Below are positions 14,001-21,118 of a DNA stretch of 35,261 nt, in pieces; position 1 is the first letter of the stretch; each line of letters opens with the position of its first letter. The stretch is from NCBI GenBank assembly GCA_902594335.1, contig CACJLY010000011.1, forward strand, positions 1 through 35,261. The letters run 5' to 3'. The notes under the pieces were generated by a model. That model saw only the letters and a list, made by a program, of their open reading frames with translations. It had not been told where the DNA came from and did no database searches. This DNA comes from an uncultured Pelagibacteraceae bacterium. Its GTDB lineage: Bacteria > Pseudomonadota > Alphaproteobacteria > Pelagibacterales > Pelagibacteraceae. Both the position numbers and the translations under genes were made by a program.

Positions 14001-15772
14001 AATACCCTAAAGAGTACTTACAAGAAATTAAAACTAGGTTAAAAATTTCAACTGTAGTTTCCAAAACTGTTAGTTTAAAAAAAAGAGGAAAAGAATATGT
14101 TGGTCTTTCGCCGTTTAAAACAGAAAAAACACCTTCTTTTACAGTAAATGACGAAAAAGAATTTTATCACTGTTTTAGTACTGCTGAACACGGAAATATA
14201 TTTGACTTTGTAATGAAAACTCAAAACTTTAAATTTGGTGAGTCAGTTAAGTATCTAGCAAATTTAGCAGGAATGAGACCTTATACATTTTCAAAGGAGG
14301 ATCAGATCAGAGAAGAAAAGTGGTCAAAGTATAAATTGATATATGCAAAATACGTTGAATTTTATCATAAAGATCTTTTTAAAAATCCAGTAGCAAAAAA
14401 TGCAAAAGATTATTTAAAAAATAGAGGTTTAACAATTGATGAAGTAAAGAAATTTAAAATTGGATATGTTTCAAATGAAGAAAATTTTAAAGAAGATATA
14501 TTCAAAGAATTTTCTGAAAGTGAGATCAAAGATACAGGATTATTTTATTTTGATGAGAACAAAAAAAAATATGTGGACAGATTTAGAGATAGAGTTATTT
14601 TTCCAATTAATAATATTTCAGGTGATCCAATAGCTCTTGGAGGTAGGATTTTAAACGATAATAAATATCTTGCTAAATACATTAACTCACCAGAAACTCC
14701 ATTTTTTAAAAAGGGATCTAATCTTTACAATTTAGATTTAACAAGAAAACTTTCAAACACTATTAATAATATTTATCTTGTTGAAGGCTATATGGATGTT
14801 GTGGGTCTTAGTAAAAATAAAGTAGATAATGTTGTTGCAAATCTAGGTACTTCTTTAACTACAAGACAAATATTTACTCTTAATCAATTTTTTCAACATA
14901 TTATTGTTTGTTTTGATGGAGATGATAGCGGATATAAAGCAGCTTTAAGAGCAGCAGAAAACTCTATTATTGAATTAAAACCTGAAAAAGAAATTTCTTT
15001 TTTATTCTTACCTGATAATCATGATCCAGATAGTTTTGTAAATGAAAAGGGAAAAGAGTTTTTTGAAGTTTTTTCAAAAAGTAATTCAGTTCCCATACAC
15101 AAATTTTTATTTAATCATTATTCTAAAGATTTAGATAAAAGCCCTTCATCACGAGCTATTTTTGAAAAAAAATTACGATTAATTTCATCAACCATTAAAG
15201 ATGAATTCATTAAAAAGTATGTACTTGAATATTTTCTAGAAAAAGTTTCTGAATTAACTCCTAATACAAACCTTAAATATAAAAAAAATTACTTGAAACC
15301 AACAAGGTCACTTAAATCAACCCAAAACTATTATAACGAAACAAAGTCTTTAAAAGCAATTGATATTAAGGAATTTTCTTTTTTATATGTGTTATTAAAA
15401 AGACCTGATCTTATAAGAGATAATATTAACCTAATTGAAAATGTAAAACTATTTACAAGTGAAAATAAATTATTATTTGAAGAAATAATAAATCAAACTA
15501 ACAATTTTGAAAACTATGATTTTGAAAATTTAAATGTTGATATGAATTTGATTGATAGGGTTTATAAATATGCATCTATCAAGCATATATTAGTTAAAAA
15601 CTTAAAAGATGACCAAAAAATTCTTGAAATCTTATCTGAATTAGTAAGAGACTTAAAAAATTATGAGCTTGAATTAAGAATTACAGATTTAGAATCAAGA
15701 TTTTCAAAGGATTTAAGTGAAGCAACATTTAATGAGCTAAAAGAGCTTAAAAAACAGCAGAAAATCAATTAA
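13997..15772 (+). CDS. dnaG: DNA primase with degenerate zinc ribbon
   Basis: A 591-residue DnaG primase, which makes RNA primers at the replication fork. The N-terminal zinc-ribbon region is recognisable ([13 protein letters not shown] near 36-48, [12 protein letters not shown] near 56-67), but the four ligand positions of the canonical Cys-x2-His...Cys-x2-Cys site read Ser38, Lys41, Cys59 and Thr62 with unchanged spacing. The RNA-polymerase core follows ([16 protein letters not shown]), and the TOPRIM catalytic residues are intact (V-E-G-Y-M-D near 264, F-D-G-D-D-S-G near 306). The C-terminal third is less conserved and would contain the helicase-binding domain. It overlaps yqeY by 4 bases. 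Confidence 0.95.
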   Translation: MKYPKEYLQEIKTRLKISTVVSKTVSLKKRGKEYVGLSPFKTEKTPSFTVNDEKEFYHCFSTAEHGNIFDFVMKTQNFKFGESVKYLANLAGMRPYTFSKEDQIREEKWSKYKLIYAKYVEFYHKDLFKNPVAKNAKDYLKNRGLTIDEVKKFKIGYVSNEENFKEDIFKEFSESEIKDTGLFYFDENKKKYVDRFRDRVIFPINNISGDPIALGGRILNDNKYLAKYINSPETPFFKKGSNLYNLDLTRKLSNTINNIYLVEGYMDVVGLSKNKVDNVVANLGTSLTTRQIFTLNQFFQHIIVCFDGDDSGYKAALRAAENSIIELKPEKEISFLFLPDNHDPDSFVNEKGKEFFEVFSKSNSVPIHKFLFNHYSKDLDKSPSSRAIFEKKLRLISSTIKDEFIKKYVLEYFLEKVSELTPNTNLKYKKNYLKPTRSLKSTQNYYNETKSLKAIDIKEFSFLYVLLKRPDLIRDNINLIENVKLFTSENKLLFEEIINQTNNFENYDFENLNVDMNLIDRVYKYASIKHILVKNLKDDQKILEILSELVRDLKNYELELRITDLESRFSKDLSEATFNELKELKKQQKIN

Positions 15773-15837
15773 ATTATAATCAGAATCCCATAGATTTTTT
15801 CTATTTTAGCATTATATACATTCTGAACTTTTTTATT

Positions 15838-17676
15838 GTGGAACGTATAATTACTAAATCATTTGCAAGACTTATGGGCAGAGGTGTCCATAGGGGTTTT
15901 ATAACTCATGAAGAGTTAAATAAATCTTTAGGTAAAAGGAATTTATCTGATGAAAATTTGGAACAAGCATTCATTCATATTCTCGATGAAAAAATAGCAT
16001 TAGTTGAAAAAAAAGCAGATTTTAAAATCTTAAGGAAAAAAGATAATGGATCAAAGGAAGAGGGAAAATCGATTGAAAAAAGTGATGATCCAATAAGAAT
16101 GTATTTGAGAGAGATGGGTGGCGTTGAGCTTTTGTCTAGAGAAGGAGAAATAGCTATTGCGAAAAGGATCGAAGCAGGTAAAGACGTGATGTTAAATGCC
16201 CTCTCGCAAAGTCCTATAACAGCACAACAGTTTTTTGAATGGAATGCAAAACTTCAAAACGATGAAATTTTAGTAAGAGAAATTATAGATATAGACACAA
16301 ATTACATGGAAGATGAAGATACTGGACAAAGTGCAAAACAAAAAAAATCGGATGATGGGAGTGACAATCAAAATAACGATGAGTCAGCTAGCAATTCAGA
16401 AGATGATGAATTTAATCCAACTCTCGCTGCCATGGAATCGGAAATTAAACCTAAAGTTCTACAAACAGTATATAAATTAACCAAAGAATATAATAAACTC
16501 ATTAAGTATCAAAAAGAGAAACTAGATTGTACTTTAAGCTTAAAACAGTTCTCAACTTCGAAAGAAAAAAATTATAAGAAAATTGTAGACGACATTCTAG
16601 AAAATATAAAAACACTTCAATTGTCTCCTTCAGTTTTAGAAGATCTAGTTCAAAAGCATTACGTTGAAAATCGTAAAATAATATCATTAGAGGGAAATTT
16701 ACTAAGATTTGCTCTTAATGAAAAAATTTCAAGAGATGAGTTTATAAAATTTTATGTAGGCAACGAGATAAATCCTAACTTAAAACAATTTTTAGACACT
16801 AATGAAGTTTGGAAAAAATTTTTTCAAAAACATAAAATAGAATTCAAAAATATCAGAGATAGATTAATTGAGATAAGCAATAGACTTGGTATTTCTGTAA
16901 CTGAATATAAATTAATGGTTAGCAGAATTCAAAAAGGTGAAAAGGAGTCAAGAATTGCCAAAAAAGAGATGGTAGAGGCAAATTTAAGGTTAGTAATATC
17001 GATAGCAAAAAAATATACAAATAGAGGATTACAATTTTTAGATTTAATTCAAGAAGGCAATATTGGTTTAATGAAAGCCGTTGATAAATTTGAATACAGA
17101 CGTGGTTATAAATTTTCTACATATGCAACCTGGTGGATAAGACAAGCAATTACTAGATCAATTGCTGATCAAGCTAGAACAATAAGAATACCAGTACACA
17201 TGATTGAGACAATAAATAAAATAGTTAGAACTCAAAGACTAATATTAAGTGAATTTGGAAGAGAGGCGACACCCGAGGAACTTGCAAAAAAATTAAGGAT
17301 GCCTTTAGAAAAGGTAAGAAAAGTTTTAAAAATTTCAAAAGAACCAGTTTCACTTGAAAAGCCAGTTGGAGATGAAGAAGATAGTAGCTTGGGTGATTTT
17401 ATTGAAGATACAAAAGCATTAGCACCTTTGGAACAAGCAATTAAATCAAACTTAAGTGAGGCAACTACAAAGATTTTGTCGACTTTAACTCCAAGGGAAG
17501 AAAGAGTATTAAGAATGAGGTTTGGTGTAGGAATGAACACAGATCATACTCTAGAGGAAGTCGGGTTGCAGTTCTCTGTAACAAGAGAGCGTATACGTCA
17601 AATTGAAGCAAAAGCTCTCAGAAAACTAAAGCATCCTAGCAGATCAAAGCAATTAAAAAGTTTTTTAGAAAGTTAA
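15838..17676 (+). CDS. rpoD: RNA polymerase primary sigma factor (sigma-70/RpoD)
   Basis: A 612-residue primary sigma factor directing RNA polymerase to housekeeping promoters. A region 1.1-like segment (G-F-I-T-H-E-E-L-N) is at 23-31, region 1.2 at about 83-100 ([11 protein letters not shown]), then a long acidic non-conserved insert (about 155-200, rich in Asp, Asn and Ser), region 2 with the -10 recognition/melting helix ([13 protein letters not shown]), region 3, and region 4.2 helix-turn-helix ([10 protein letters not shown]). The start is GTG at 15838: an ATG at residue 13 would leave little ahead of region 1.1. A perfect TATAAT at 15775-15780 lies in the 65-base gap after dnaG but has no good -35. 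The stop is 2 bases from a tRNA gene. Confidence 0.97.
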   Translation: MERIITKSFARLMGRGVHRGFITHEELNKSLGKRNLSDENLEQAFIHILDEKIALVEKKADFKILRKKDNGSKEEGKSIEKSDDPIRMYLREMGGVELLSREGEIAIAKRIEAGKDVMLNALSQSPITAQQFFEWNAKLQNDEILVREIIDIDTNYMEDEDTGQSAKQKKSDDGSDNQNNDESASNSEDDEFNPTLAAMESEIKPKVLQTVYKLTKEYNKLIKYQKEKLDCTLSLKQFSTSKEKNYKKIVDDILENIKTLQLSPSVLEDLVQKHYVENRKIISLEGNLLRFALNEKISRDEFIKFYVGNEINPNLKQFLDTNEVWKKFFQKHKIEFKNIRDRLIEISNRLGISVTEYKLMVSRIQKGEKESRIAKKEMVEANLRLVISIAKKYTNRGLQFLDLIQEGNIGLMKAVDKFEYRRGYKFSTYATWWIRQAITRSIADQARTIRIPVHMIETINKIVRTQRLILSEFGREATPEELAKKLRMPLEKVRKVLKISKEPVSLEKPVGDEEDSSLGDFIEDTKALAPLEQAIKSNLSEATTKILSTLTPREERVLRMRFGVGMNTDHTLEEVGLQFSVTRERIRQIEAKALRKLKHPSRSKQLKSFLES

Positions 17677-17678
17677 AG

Positions 17679-17753
17679 GGGCCGTTAGCTCAATAGTAGA
17701 GTACTGCATTGACATTGCAGGGGTAGTTGGAGCGTAACCAACACGGCCCACCA
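17679..17753 (+). tRNA. tRNA-Val(GAC) with non-canonical D- and T-loops
   Basis: The cloverleaf folds completely: acceptor GGGCCGT/ACGGCCC, D-stem GCTC/GAGT (one G-U), anticodon stem CTGCA/TGCAG with loop TTGACAT (anticodon GAC at 17711-17713, Val), variable GGGTA, T-stem GTTGG/CCAAC, discriminator A and encoded CCA. The loops are odd. The D-loop is AATAGTA, so position 18 is A instead of the near-invariant G, and the T-loop is AGCGTAA instead of TTCRANY. Thus U54, U55 and A58 are replaced (A, G, U), while G19 and C56 and the U8-A14 pair remain. All stems are intact, so decay to a pseudogene seems less likely than a divergent functional tRNA, but expression is not shown. It begins 2 bases after the rpoD stop. 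Confidence 0.82.
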
Positions 17754-17812
17754 TCTATTAAAATATCTATAATTGATAACTTTAAAAAAATGTTATAGTT
17801 AAAGATAGTTTT

Positions 17813-17889
17813 GGGCCTGTAGCTCAGTTGGTTAGAGCAGTACACTCATAATGTATTGGTCCCAGGTTCGAGTCCTGGCGGGCCCACCA
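17813..17889 (+). tRNA. tRNA with CAU anticodon, probably tRNA-Ile2 (lysidine type)
   Basis: A canonical cloverleaf with acceptor GGGCCTG/CGGGCCC, D-loop AGTTGGTTA, anticodon stem GTACA/TGTAT with loop CTCATAA, variable TGGTC, T-arm CCAGG TTCGAGT CCTGG and encoded ACCA. The anticodon is CAT. It is not an initiator (no run of three G-C pairs at the anticodon stem base). C4-G69 and C5-G68 in the acceptor, the G27-U43 wobble and the TGGTC variable loop resemble E. coli tRNA-Ile2, whose C34 is converted to lysidine by TilS, more than E. coli elongator tRNA-Met. Elongator Met remains possible. Its 3' end is 1 base from the convergent mlaC stop. Confidence 0.85.
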
Positions 17890-17890
17890 T

Positions 17891-18481
17891 TTATTTGATT
17901 ATAAACTCTTCTAAAGATTTAAATAGATAGTTTATGTCACCATCATTATTTTGAATTATAGATTTAAACTCTTCTTTTTGAGTCCTTGCTAAGCTCAAAC
18001 CCTCTACGATAAGATCTCTAATTAAAGGTCTATCAGGATTTTTTGTATAAATTCTCCAATCTATTTCAATCTCAGGATTTTTACTGGTAGCTTCTAAAAG
18101 AGTATTTACAATCGTATACTTATCATTTAATTTTTTTTCAGAGATTACACTGATTTTAGGATTAGAGTAGTCTACCAATCGACTAGAAAAACTTTTTAAA
18201 AAATAGCTTTTAAATAATTTTTTATATTTTATTTTTTGATCTTCGTTTAAGATTTTTCGGTAATTACCTAAAGTATACATACCAATACCATCAATATCTA
18301 CATTTGTATCCGCAATATTATTTAATTTAATTATTTTAGATTCAACGGGGTCAGAACTTGAAAGAATGATTGATGCTTCATTAACGATTTCGGTTATTAA
18401 TACGCTTGGCTCTTTAGCTAATAAGGGATTTATCAATAAAGAAATTAAAAATAAAAACGAAAAAATTTTAATTTTTAGCAT
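17891..18481 (-). CDS. mlaC: MlaC-type phospholipid-binding periplasmic protein
   Basis: A 196-residue protein with an N-terminal signal peptide (about residues 1-22, ending P-L-L-A then K-E). The rest fits the MlaC/Ttg2D (tolerance) family: Y-T-L-G-N-Y-R-K-I-L-N-E-D-Q, K-K-L-F-K-S-Y-F, V-D-W/I-D-W-R-I-Y and I-R-D-L-I-V-E-G-L-S-L-A are typical blocks. MlaC shuttles phospholipids between the MlaA outer-membrane complex and the inner-membrane MlaFEDB transporter. It follows mlaA by 3 bases on the minus strand; the transporter genes are not in this window. The stop lies 1 base from the convergent tRNA end. Confidence 0.85.
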   Translation of the reverse strand: MLKIKIFSFLFLISLLINPLLAKEPSVLITEIVNEASIILSSSDPVESKIIKLNNIADTNVDIDGIGMYTLGNYRKILNEDQKIKYKKLFKSYFLKSFSSRLVDYSNPKISVISEKKLNDKYTIVNTLLEATSKNPEIEIDWRIYTKNPDRPLIRDLIVEGLSLARTQKEEFKSIIQNNDGDINYLFKSLEEFIIK

Positions 18482-18484
18482 TAA

Positions 18485-19288
18485 TTATTGGGTGTCTATT
18501 TCTTCCCAATCATCATCATTCATTGTTTCAGTAGTTTCGTCAAGATTTTGAATTTTTCTATTTCTATCTTGTAAATAAAGACTTCTAACAGACGCGTATA
18601 GATCGAGCGAATTTTTCTCAAGGCTTTCAAATGCCTCCAAGTTTTTTGCTCTAAAATCTACTCCAGTTGTTAATCTAGAATAATAATAATCTGAATTTTC
18701 AAAGTATTTTGTATTATTCGCAACTGTTACATTGTACCAGGCGTCACCACCAGAAAAATTAACCATTGAACCCACAGCATCTCTAACAGTTGTTGGTCCG
18801 AGAACTGGTAAAACAAAGTAACACCCTTCATTTACACCCCAAGTTCCTAGTGTTTGTCCATAATCTTCTTTGTCAAGTTTATTTAGTCCATAGTAAGAGG
18901 CAACATCAAAAATTCCAGCAATTCCTAATGTTGTATTTATAGAAAATCTTAGAGTATTAATTCCAGCTTCTTTAAATTGCCCCTGTAAAATATTATTCGG
19001 TATAGTAACAACATTTGATAAATTACTTAGAGCATTACTAGTTCCGGATCTAATAGGCTTAGGTAAGTATCTGTAGCCTATTGCTACAGGTTTAAAAAAA
19101 ATTTTGTCTAAACCTTGATTAAACGCAAATATACCTCTATTAACTGTCTCAAAACAGTCCTTAACTTCACTATTTTGCTCTTTAGATTTTTTCCCAATTT
19201 TTATAGTACCGTCTGATCCAGCAAATACATTTTGAGTTAGAACTTGAGAGAAAATTGAGATTACAAATATAATTAAAATCTTTTTCAT
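18485..19288 (-). CDS. mlaA: MlaA/VacJ-family outer membrane lipid asymmetry protein
   Basis: A 267-residue MlaA (VacJ) protein, which removes mislocalised phospholipids from the outer leaflet of the outer membrane. Family motifs are F-E-T-V-N-R-G-I-F-A-F-N-Q-G-L-D, Y-L-P-K-P-I-R-S-G, N-N-I-L-Q-G, R-F-S-I-N-T-T-L-G-I-A-G-I-F-D-V-A, D-Y-G-Q-T-L-G-T-W-G-V and Y-F-V-L-P-V-L-G-P-T-T-V-R-D. The signal peptide ends N-V-F-A then G-S-D, with no Cys at a lipobox position; the only early Cys is near 44, inside the conserved block. So the protein looks like a signal-peptidase I substrate rather than a lipoprotein. An acidic tail (D-D-D-W-E-E) ends the protein. It pairs with mlaC downstream. Confidence 0.93.
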   Translation of the reverse strand: MKKILIIFVISIFSQVLTQNVFAGSDGTIKIGKKSKEQNSEVKDCFETVNRGIFAFNQGLDKIFFKPVAIGYRYLPKPIRSGTSNALSNLSNVVTIPNNILQGQFKEAGINTLRFSINTTLGIAGIFDVASYYGLNKLDKEDYGQTLGTWGVNEGCYFVLPVLGPTTVRDAVGSMVNFSGGDAWYNVTVANNTKYFENSDYYYSRLTTGVDFRAKNLEAFESLEKNSLDLYASVRSLYLQDRNRKIQNLDETTETMNDDDWEEIDTQ

Positions 19289-19301
19289 TAAATTCGTTTA
19301 T

Positions 19302-19307
19302 ATTATA
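19302..19307 (-). promoter_or_regulatory. Putative -10 box of the mlaA-mlaC operon
   Basis: A perfect TATAAT on the minus strand, 13 bases ahead of the mlaA ATG. A weak -35 candidate, TTAATC, lies 17 bases upstream (19325-19330). The predicted leader would be only about 7 bases. Confidence 0.4.
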
Positions 19308-19364
19308 TCCTCTATATATTTAAAGATTAAATTGTTTGAAATAATGCAGAAAAATGTTGGAAAA

Positions 19365-20078
19365 ATGACGATTAATTACTCTCCAAATTTTAATTCAAAA
19401 AAAAGGGATAAAAAAAAAATAAAGCACTTAGTCTATCATTATACAGGAATGAAAAATGATAAATTGGCTATAAAAAAGTTAATGAGTTTTAATTCTAACG
19501 TAAGTTGTCATTATTATATAACCTCAAGTGGAGAAATTATTCAAATGGTGCCTGATTTATATATTGCTTGGCATTCTGGTATATCAAATTGGAAAAATGA
19601 AAAATCTCTTAATAAAAGTTCTATAGGAATTGAAATTTCTAACCCAGGTCATGAATATGGTTACAGAAAATTTAGTGACCAGCAAATAAAGTGTTTAATT
19701 AAAATTTCAAAATTTTTAATTAAAAAATACAATATTAAGAAAAATAAAATTTTAGGTCATTCGGACATAGCTCCATTAAGAAAGATAGATCCAGGAGAAA
19801 AATTTCCTTGGAAATTTTTAAGTGAAAATAAAATTGGAATATGGCATAATATAAATTCAAAAATACTTAAATCAAATAGGAGAAAAAATTCAGAACTTAA
19901 TTTGCATAAATTTACTATGTATTTAAAGAAGTTAGGTTATAATATGGAATATTCTAACTCTGGTGAATTAAGTAAAATTATAAAAATTTTTCAAATGAGA
20001 TTTAGACCTGAGTTGATTGATGGAAAATTAGATTTAGAATGTTTTTACATAGCTAAATCTCTTTATAAGCTTGAATAA
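19365..20078 (+). CDS. N-acetylmuramoyl-L-alanine amidase, AmpD-like
   Basis: A 237-residue zinc amidase (amidase_2 fold) that cleaves the bond between MurNAc and the stem peptide. Numbered from this start, zinc ligands are His25 (V-Y-H-Y-T-G-M), His132 (L-G-H-S-D-I-A-P) and Asp142 (D-P-G-E-K-F-P-W), with catalytic Glu90 (S-I-G-I-E-I-S) and Lys146. The last 60 or so residues (L-K-K-L-G-Y, F-Q-M-R-F-R-P, D-G-K-L-D) resemble a peptidoglycan-binding_1 domain. No signal peptide is seen, suggesting cytoplasmic muropeptide recycling. In-frame ATGs at 19332 and 19344 are alternatives; 19365 was preferred because it has a GGA 5 bases upstream and family similarity (Y-S-P-N-F) begins right after it. 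Confidence 0.87.
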   Translation: MTINYSPNFNSKKRDKKKIKHLVYHYTGMKNDKLAIKKLMSFNSNVSCHYYITSSGEIIQMVPDLYIAWHSGISNWKNEKSLNKSSIGIEISNPGHEYGYRKFSDQQIKCLIKISKFLIKKYNIKKNKILGHSDIAPLRKIDPGEKFPWKFLSENKIGIWHNINSKILKSNRRKNSELNLHKFTMYLKKLGYNMEYSNSGELSKIIKIFQMRFRPELIDGKLDLECFYIAKSLYKLE

Positions 20079-20116
20079 TAAAATAATTGATCTTTATGAA
20101 AAATTTTATATTGTCC

Positions 20117-20480
20117 TTTTGCCAGATAAAAGACTTATCGCTTTAATTTATTAAAGAGGAAAGTCCGGGCTCTACAAGGACACAGTGCCAGTTAATGGCT
20201 GGCGGGGGCGACCCTAGGGATAGTGCCACAGAAAATAAACCGCCTTATCAAGGCAAGGGTGAAAAGGTGTGGTAAGAGCACACCGGCTAAGTTGGTAACA
20301 GCTAGTGCATGGAAAACCCCACTGGGAGCAAGACTGAGTAGAGATGACAAAGTTAGAAATAACAAAAAGCTGTCTTTGGCTAGTCATCTGGGTTAGTTGC
20401 TTGAGCCTTAAAGTGATTTAAGGCCTAGAGAAATGATAAGTTTAAATGACAGAACCCGGCTTATATTTTATCTGGCAAAA
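20117..20480 (+). ncRNA. rnpB: RNase P RNA (bacterial type A)
   Basis: The catalytic RNA that matures tRNA 5' ends. Conserved blocks are present in order: GAGGAAAGTCCGGGCTC (J3/4-P4 region, about 20155-20171), ACAGTGCC, GGGTGAAAAGGTG, GGTAAGAGCACACCGG, AACCCCA followed by GGAGCAAGA, and the 3' universal ACAGAACCCGGCTTA. The ends pair perfectly: TTTTGCCAGATAAAA (20117-20131) with TTTTATCTGGCAAAA (20466-20480), a 15-bp AT-rich P1 helix that sets the boundaries. A TATATT (20107-20112) just upstream could be the -10, putting the transcription start at about the mature 5' end; no well-spaced -35 is seen. Only T-rich sequence without a strong hairpin follows. Confidence 0.96.
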
Positions 20481-20588
20481 TCATAACTTTTTAATTCTTA
20501 CAATGTACCAAATAAAATCATTTTTTCTATTTTGTCTCATTGTGGAAGTTTAGAACAAATCAAGAATACTTAAATATAATATTAGGTG

Positions 20589-20617
20589 TTGACGATTAAA
20601 TTTAAAACCCATAATAT
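20589..20617 (+). promoter_or_regulatory. Sigma-70-type promoter of the mraZ-ftsZ-dcw cluster
   Basis: TTGACG (20589-20594) and TAATAT (20612-20617) are separated by exactly 17 bases, each one mismatch from consensus. The predicted start is near 20624, giving a leader of about 27 bases to the mraZ ATG. It is the best promoter match seen in the window and the only obvious one ahead of the 12-gene cluster. Confidence 0.75.
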
Positions 20618-20631
20618 CCCATAAAATCCCA
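20608..20631 (-). promoter_or_regulatory. MraZ operator: three TGGG repeats at 10-bp spacing
   Basis: CCCA occurs at 20608-20611, 20618-20621 and 20628-20631, that is TGGG on the minus strand once per helical turn, the second and third followed there by A. MraZ is known to bind tandem TGGG-type repeats separated by short spacers upstream of its own gene. The repeats flank and overlap the -10 box and the predicted start, so occupancy should block initiation, consistent with autorepression. Confidence 0.75.
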
Positions 20632-20650
20632 AATAAGGAATTTATGGATT

Positions 20651-21106
20651 ATGTTTTTATCTACTTACGAAAACAAATTAGACAAAAAGGGAAGAGTGTC
20701 CGTGCCTGCTAGTTTTAGGAGCTATCTCTCTAATATAGGATACAACGGAATTGTATGTTTTCCATCATTTAATAATCAATCGATTGAGGCTTGGCCTCAA
20801 GATAGAATTGAAAAAATTTCAAATGCAATAAACACTTTAAATCCATTTGAGGATAAGAAAGATTATTTTGCAACCTCAATACTATCAGAAAGTATTAACT
20901 TACAATTTGATAGCGAGGGAAGAATTCTCATTACAGAAAAATTATTAAGACATGCAAAAATTAAAAGTAGCATGTTGTTTGTTGGTCAGGGAAAAACCTT
21001 CCAAATATGGGAACCAACAAGTTTCGAAAAATTTAGGGTCACTGCTAGAAAAAAATCTAACATTAACAGGGCTAACCTTAAATGGGAGCAAAAACTTAAT
21101 AACTAA
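20651..21106 (+). CDS. mraZ: Transcriptional regulator MraZ
   Basis: A 151-residue protein with two AbrB/SpoVT-like swapped-hairpin domains: the first opens F-L-S-T-Y-E-N-K-L-D-K-K-G-R-V-S-V-P-A-S-F-R and the second has L-Q-F-D-S-E-G-R-I-L-I-T-E-K-L-L-R-H-A. MraZ forms ring-shaped oligomers and represses the dcw operon through TGGG repeats, which are present just upstream. The ATG at 20651 gives the standard family N-terminus; an AAGGAA at 20634-20639 is a possible, slightly distant ribosome-binding site. An overlapping ATG at 20644 is out of frame. It is followed by ftsZ after 12 bases, rather than directly by rsmH as in most bacteria. Confidence 0.96.
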   Translation: MFLSTYENKLDKKGRVSVPASFRSYLSNIGYNGIVCFPSFNNQSIEAWPQDRIEKISNAINTLNPFEDKKDYFATSILSESINLQFDSEGRILITEKLLRHAKIKSSMLFVGQGKTFQIWEPTSFEKFRVTARKKSNINRANLKWEQKLNN

Positions 21107-21109
21107 AAC

Positions 21110-21115
21110 GGGGGA
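21110..21115 (+). promoter_or_regulatory. Strong Shine-Dalgarno ahead of ftsZ
   Basis: GGGGGA ends 3 bases before the ftsZ ATG at 21119. Most genes in this window lack a clear ribosome-binding site, so this is an unusually G-rich one and fixes the ftsZ start. It may raise FtsZ yield relative to neighbours on the same transcript. Confidence 0.55.
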
Positions 21116-21118
21116 AAA

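Noticed and set aside
17679..17753. tRNA-Val as a dead pseudogene
   Set aside because: Not fully excluded, but every stem pairs, CCA is encoded and the changed loop positions are partners of one another, which random decay would not favour.
20481..20588. Intrinsic terminator after rnpB
   Set aside because: T-runs are present but no stable G/C-containing hairpin precedes them beyond the RNase P P1 helix itself.
20608..20631. CRISPR or other repeat array
   Set aside because: Only three 4-base units at 10-bp phase; fits an MraZ operator, and no longer direct repeats with spacers were seen anywhere in the window.
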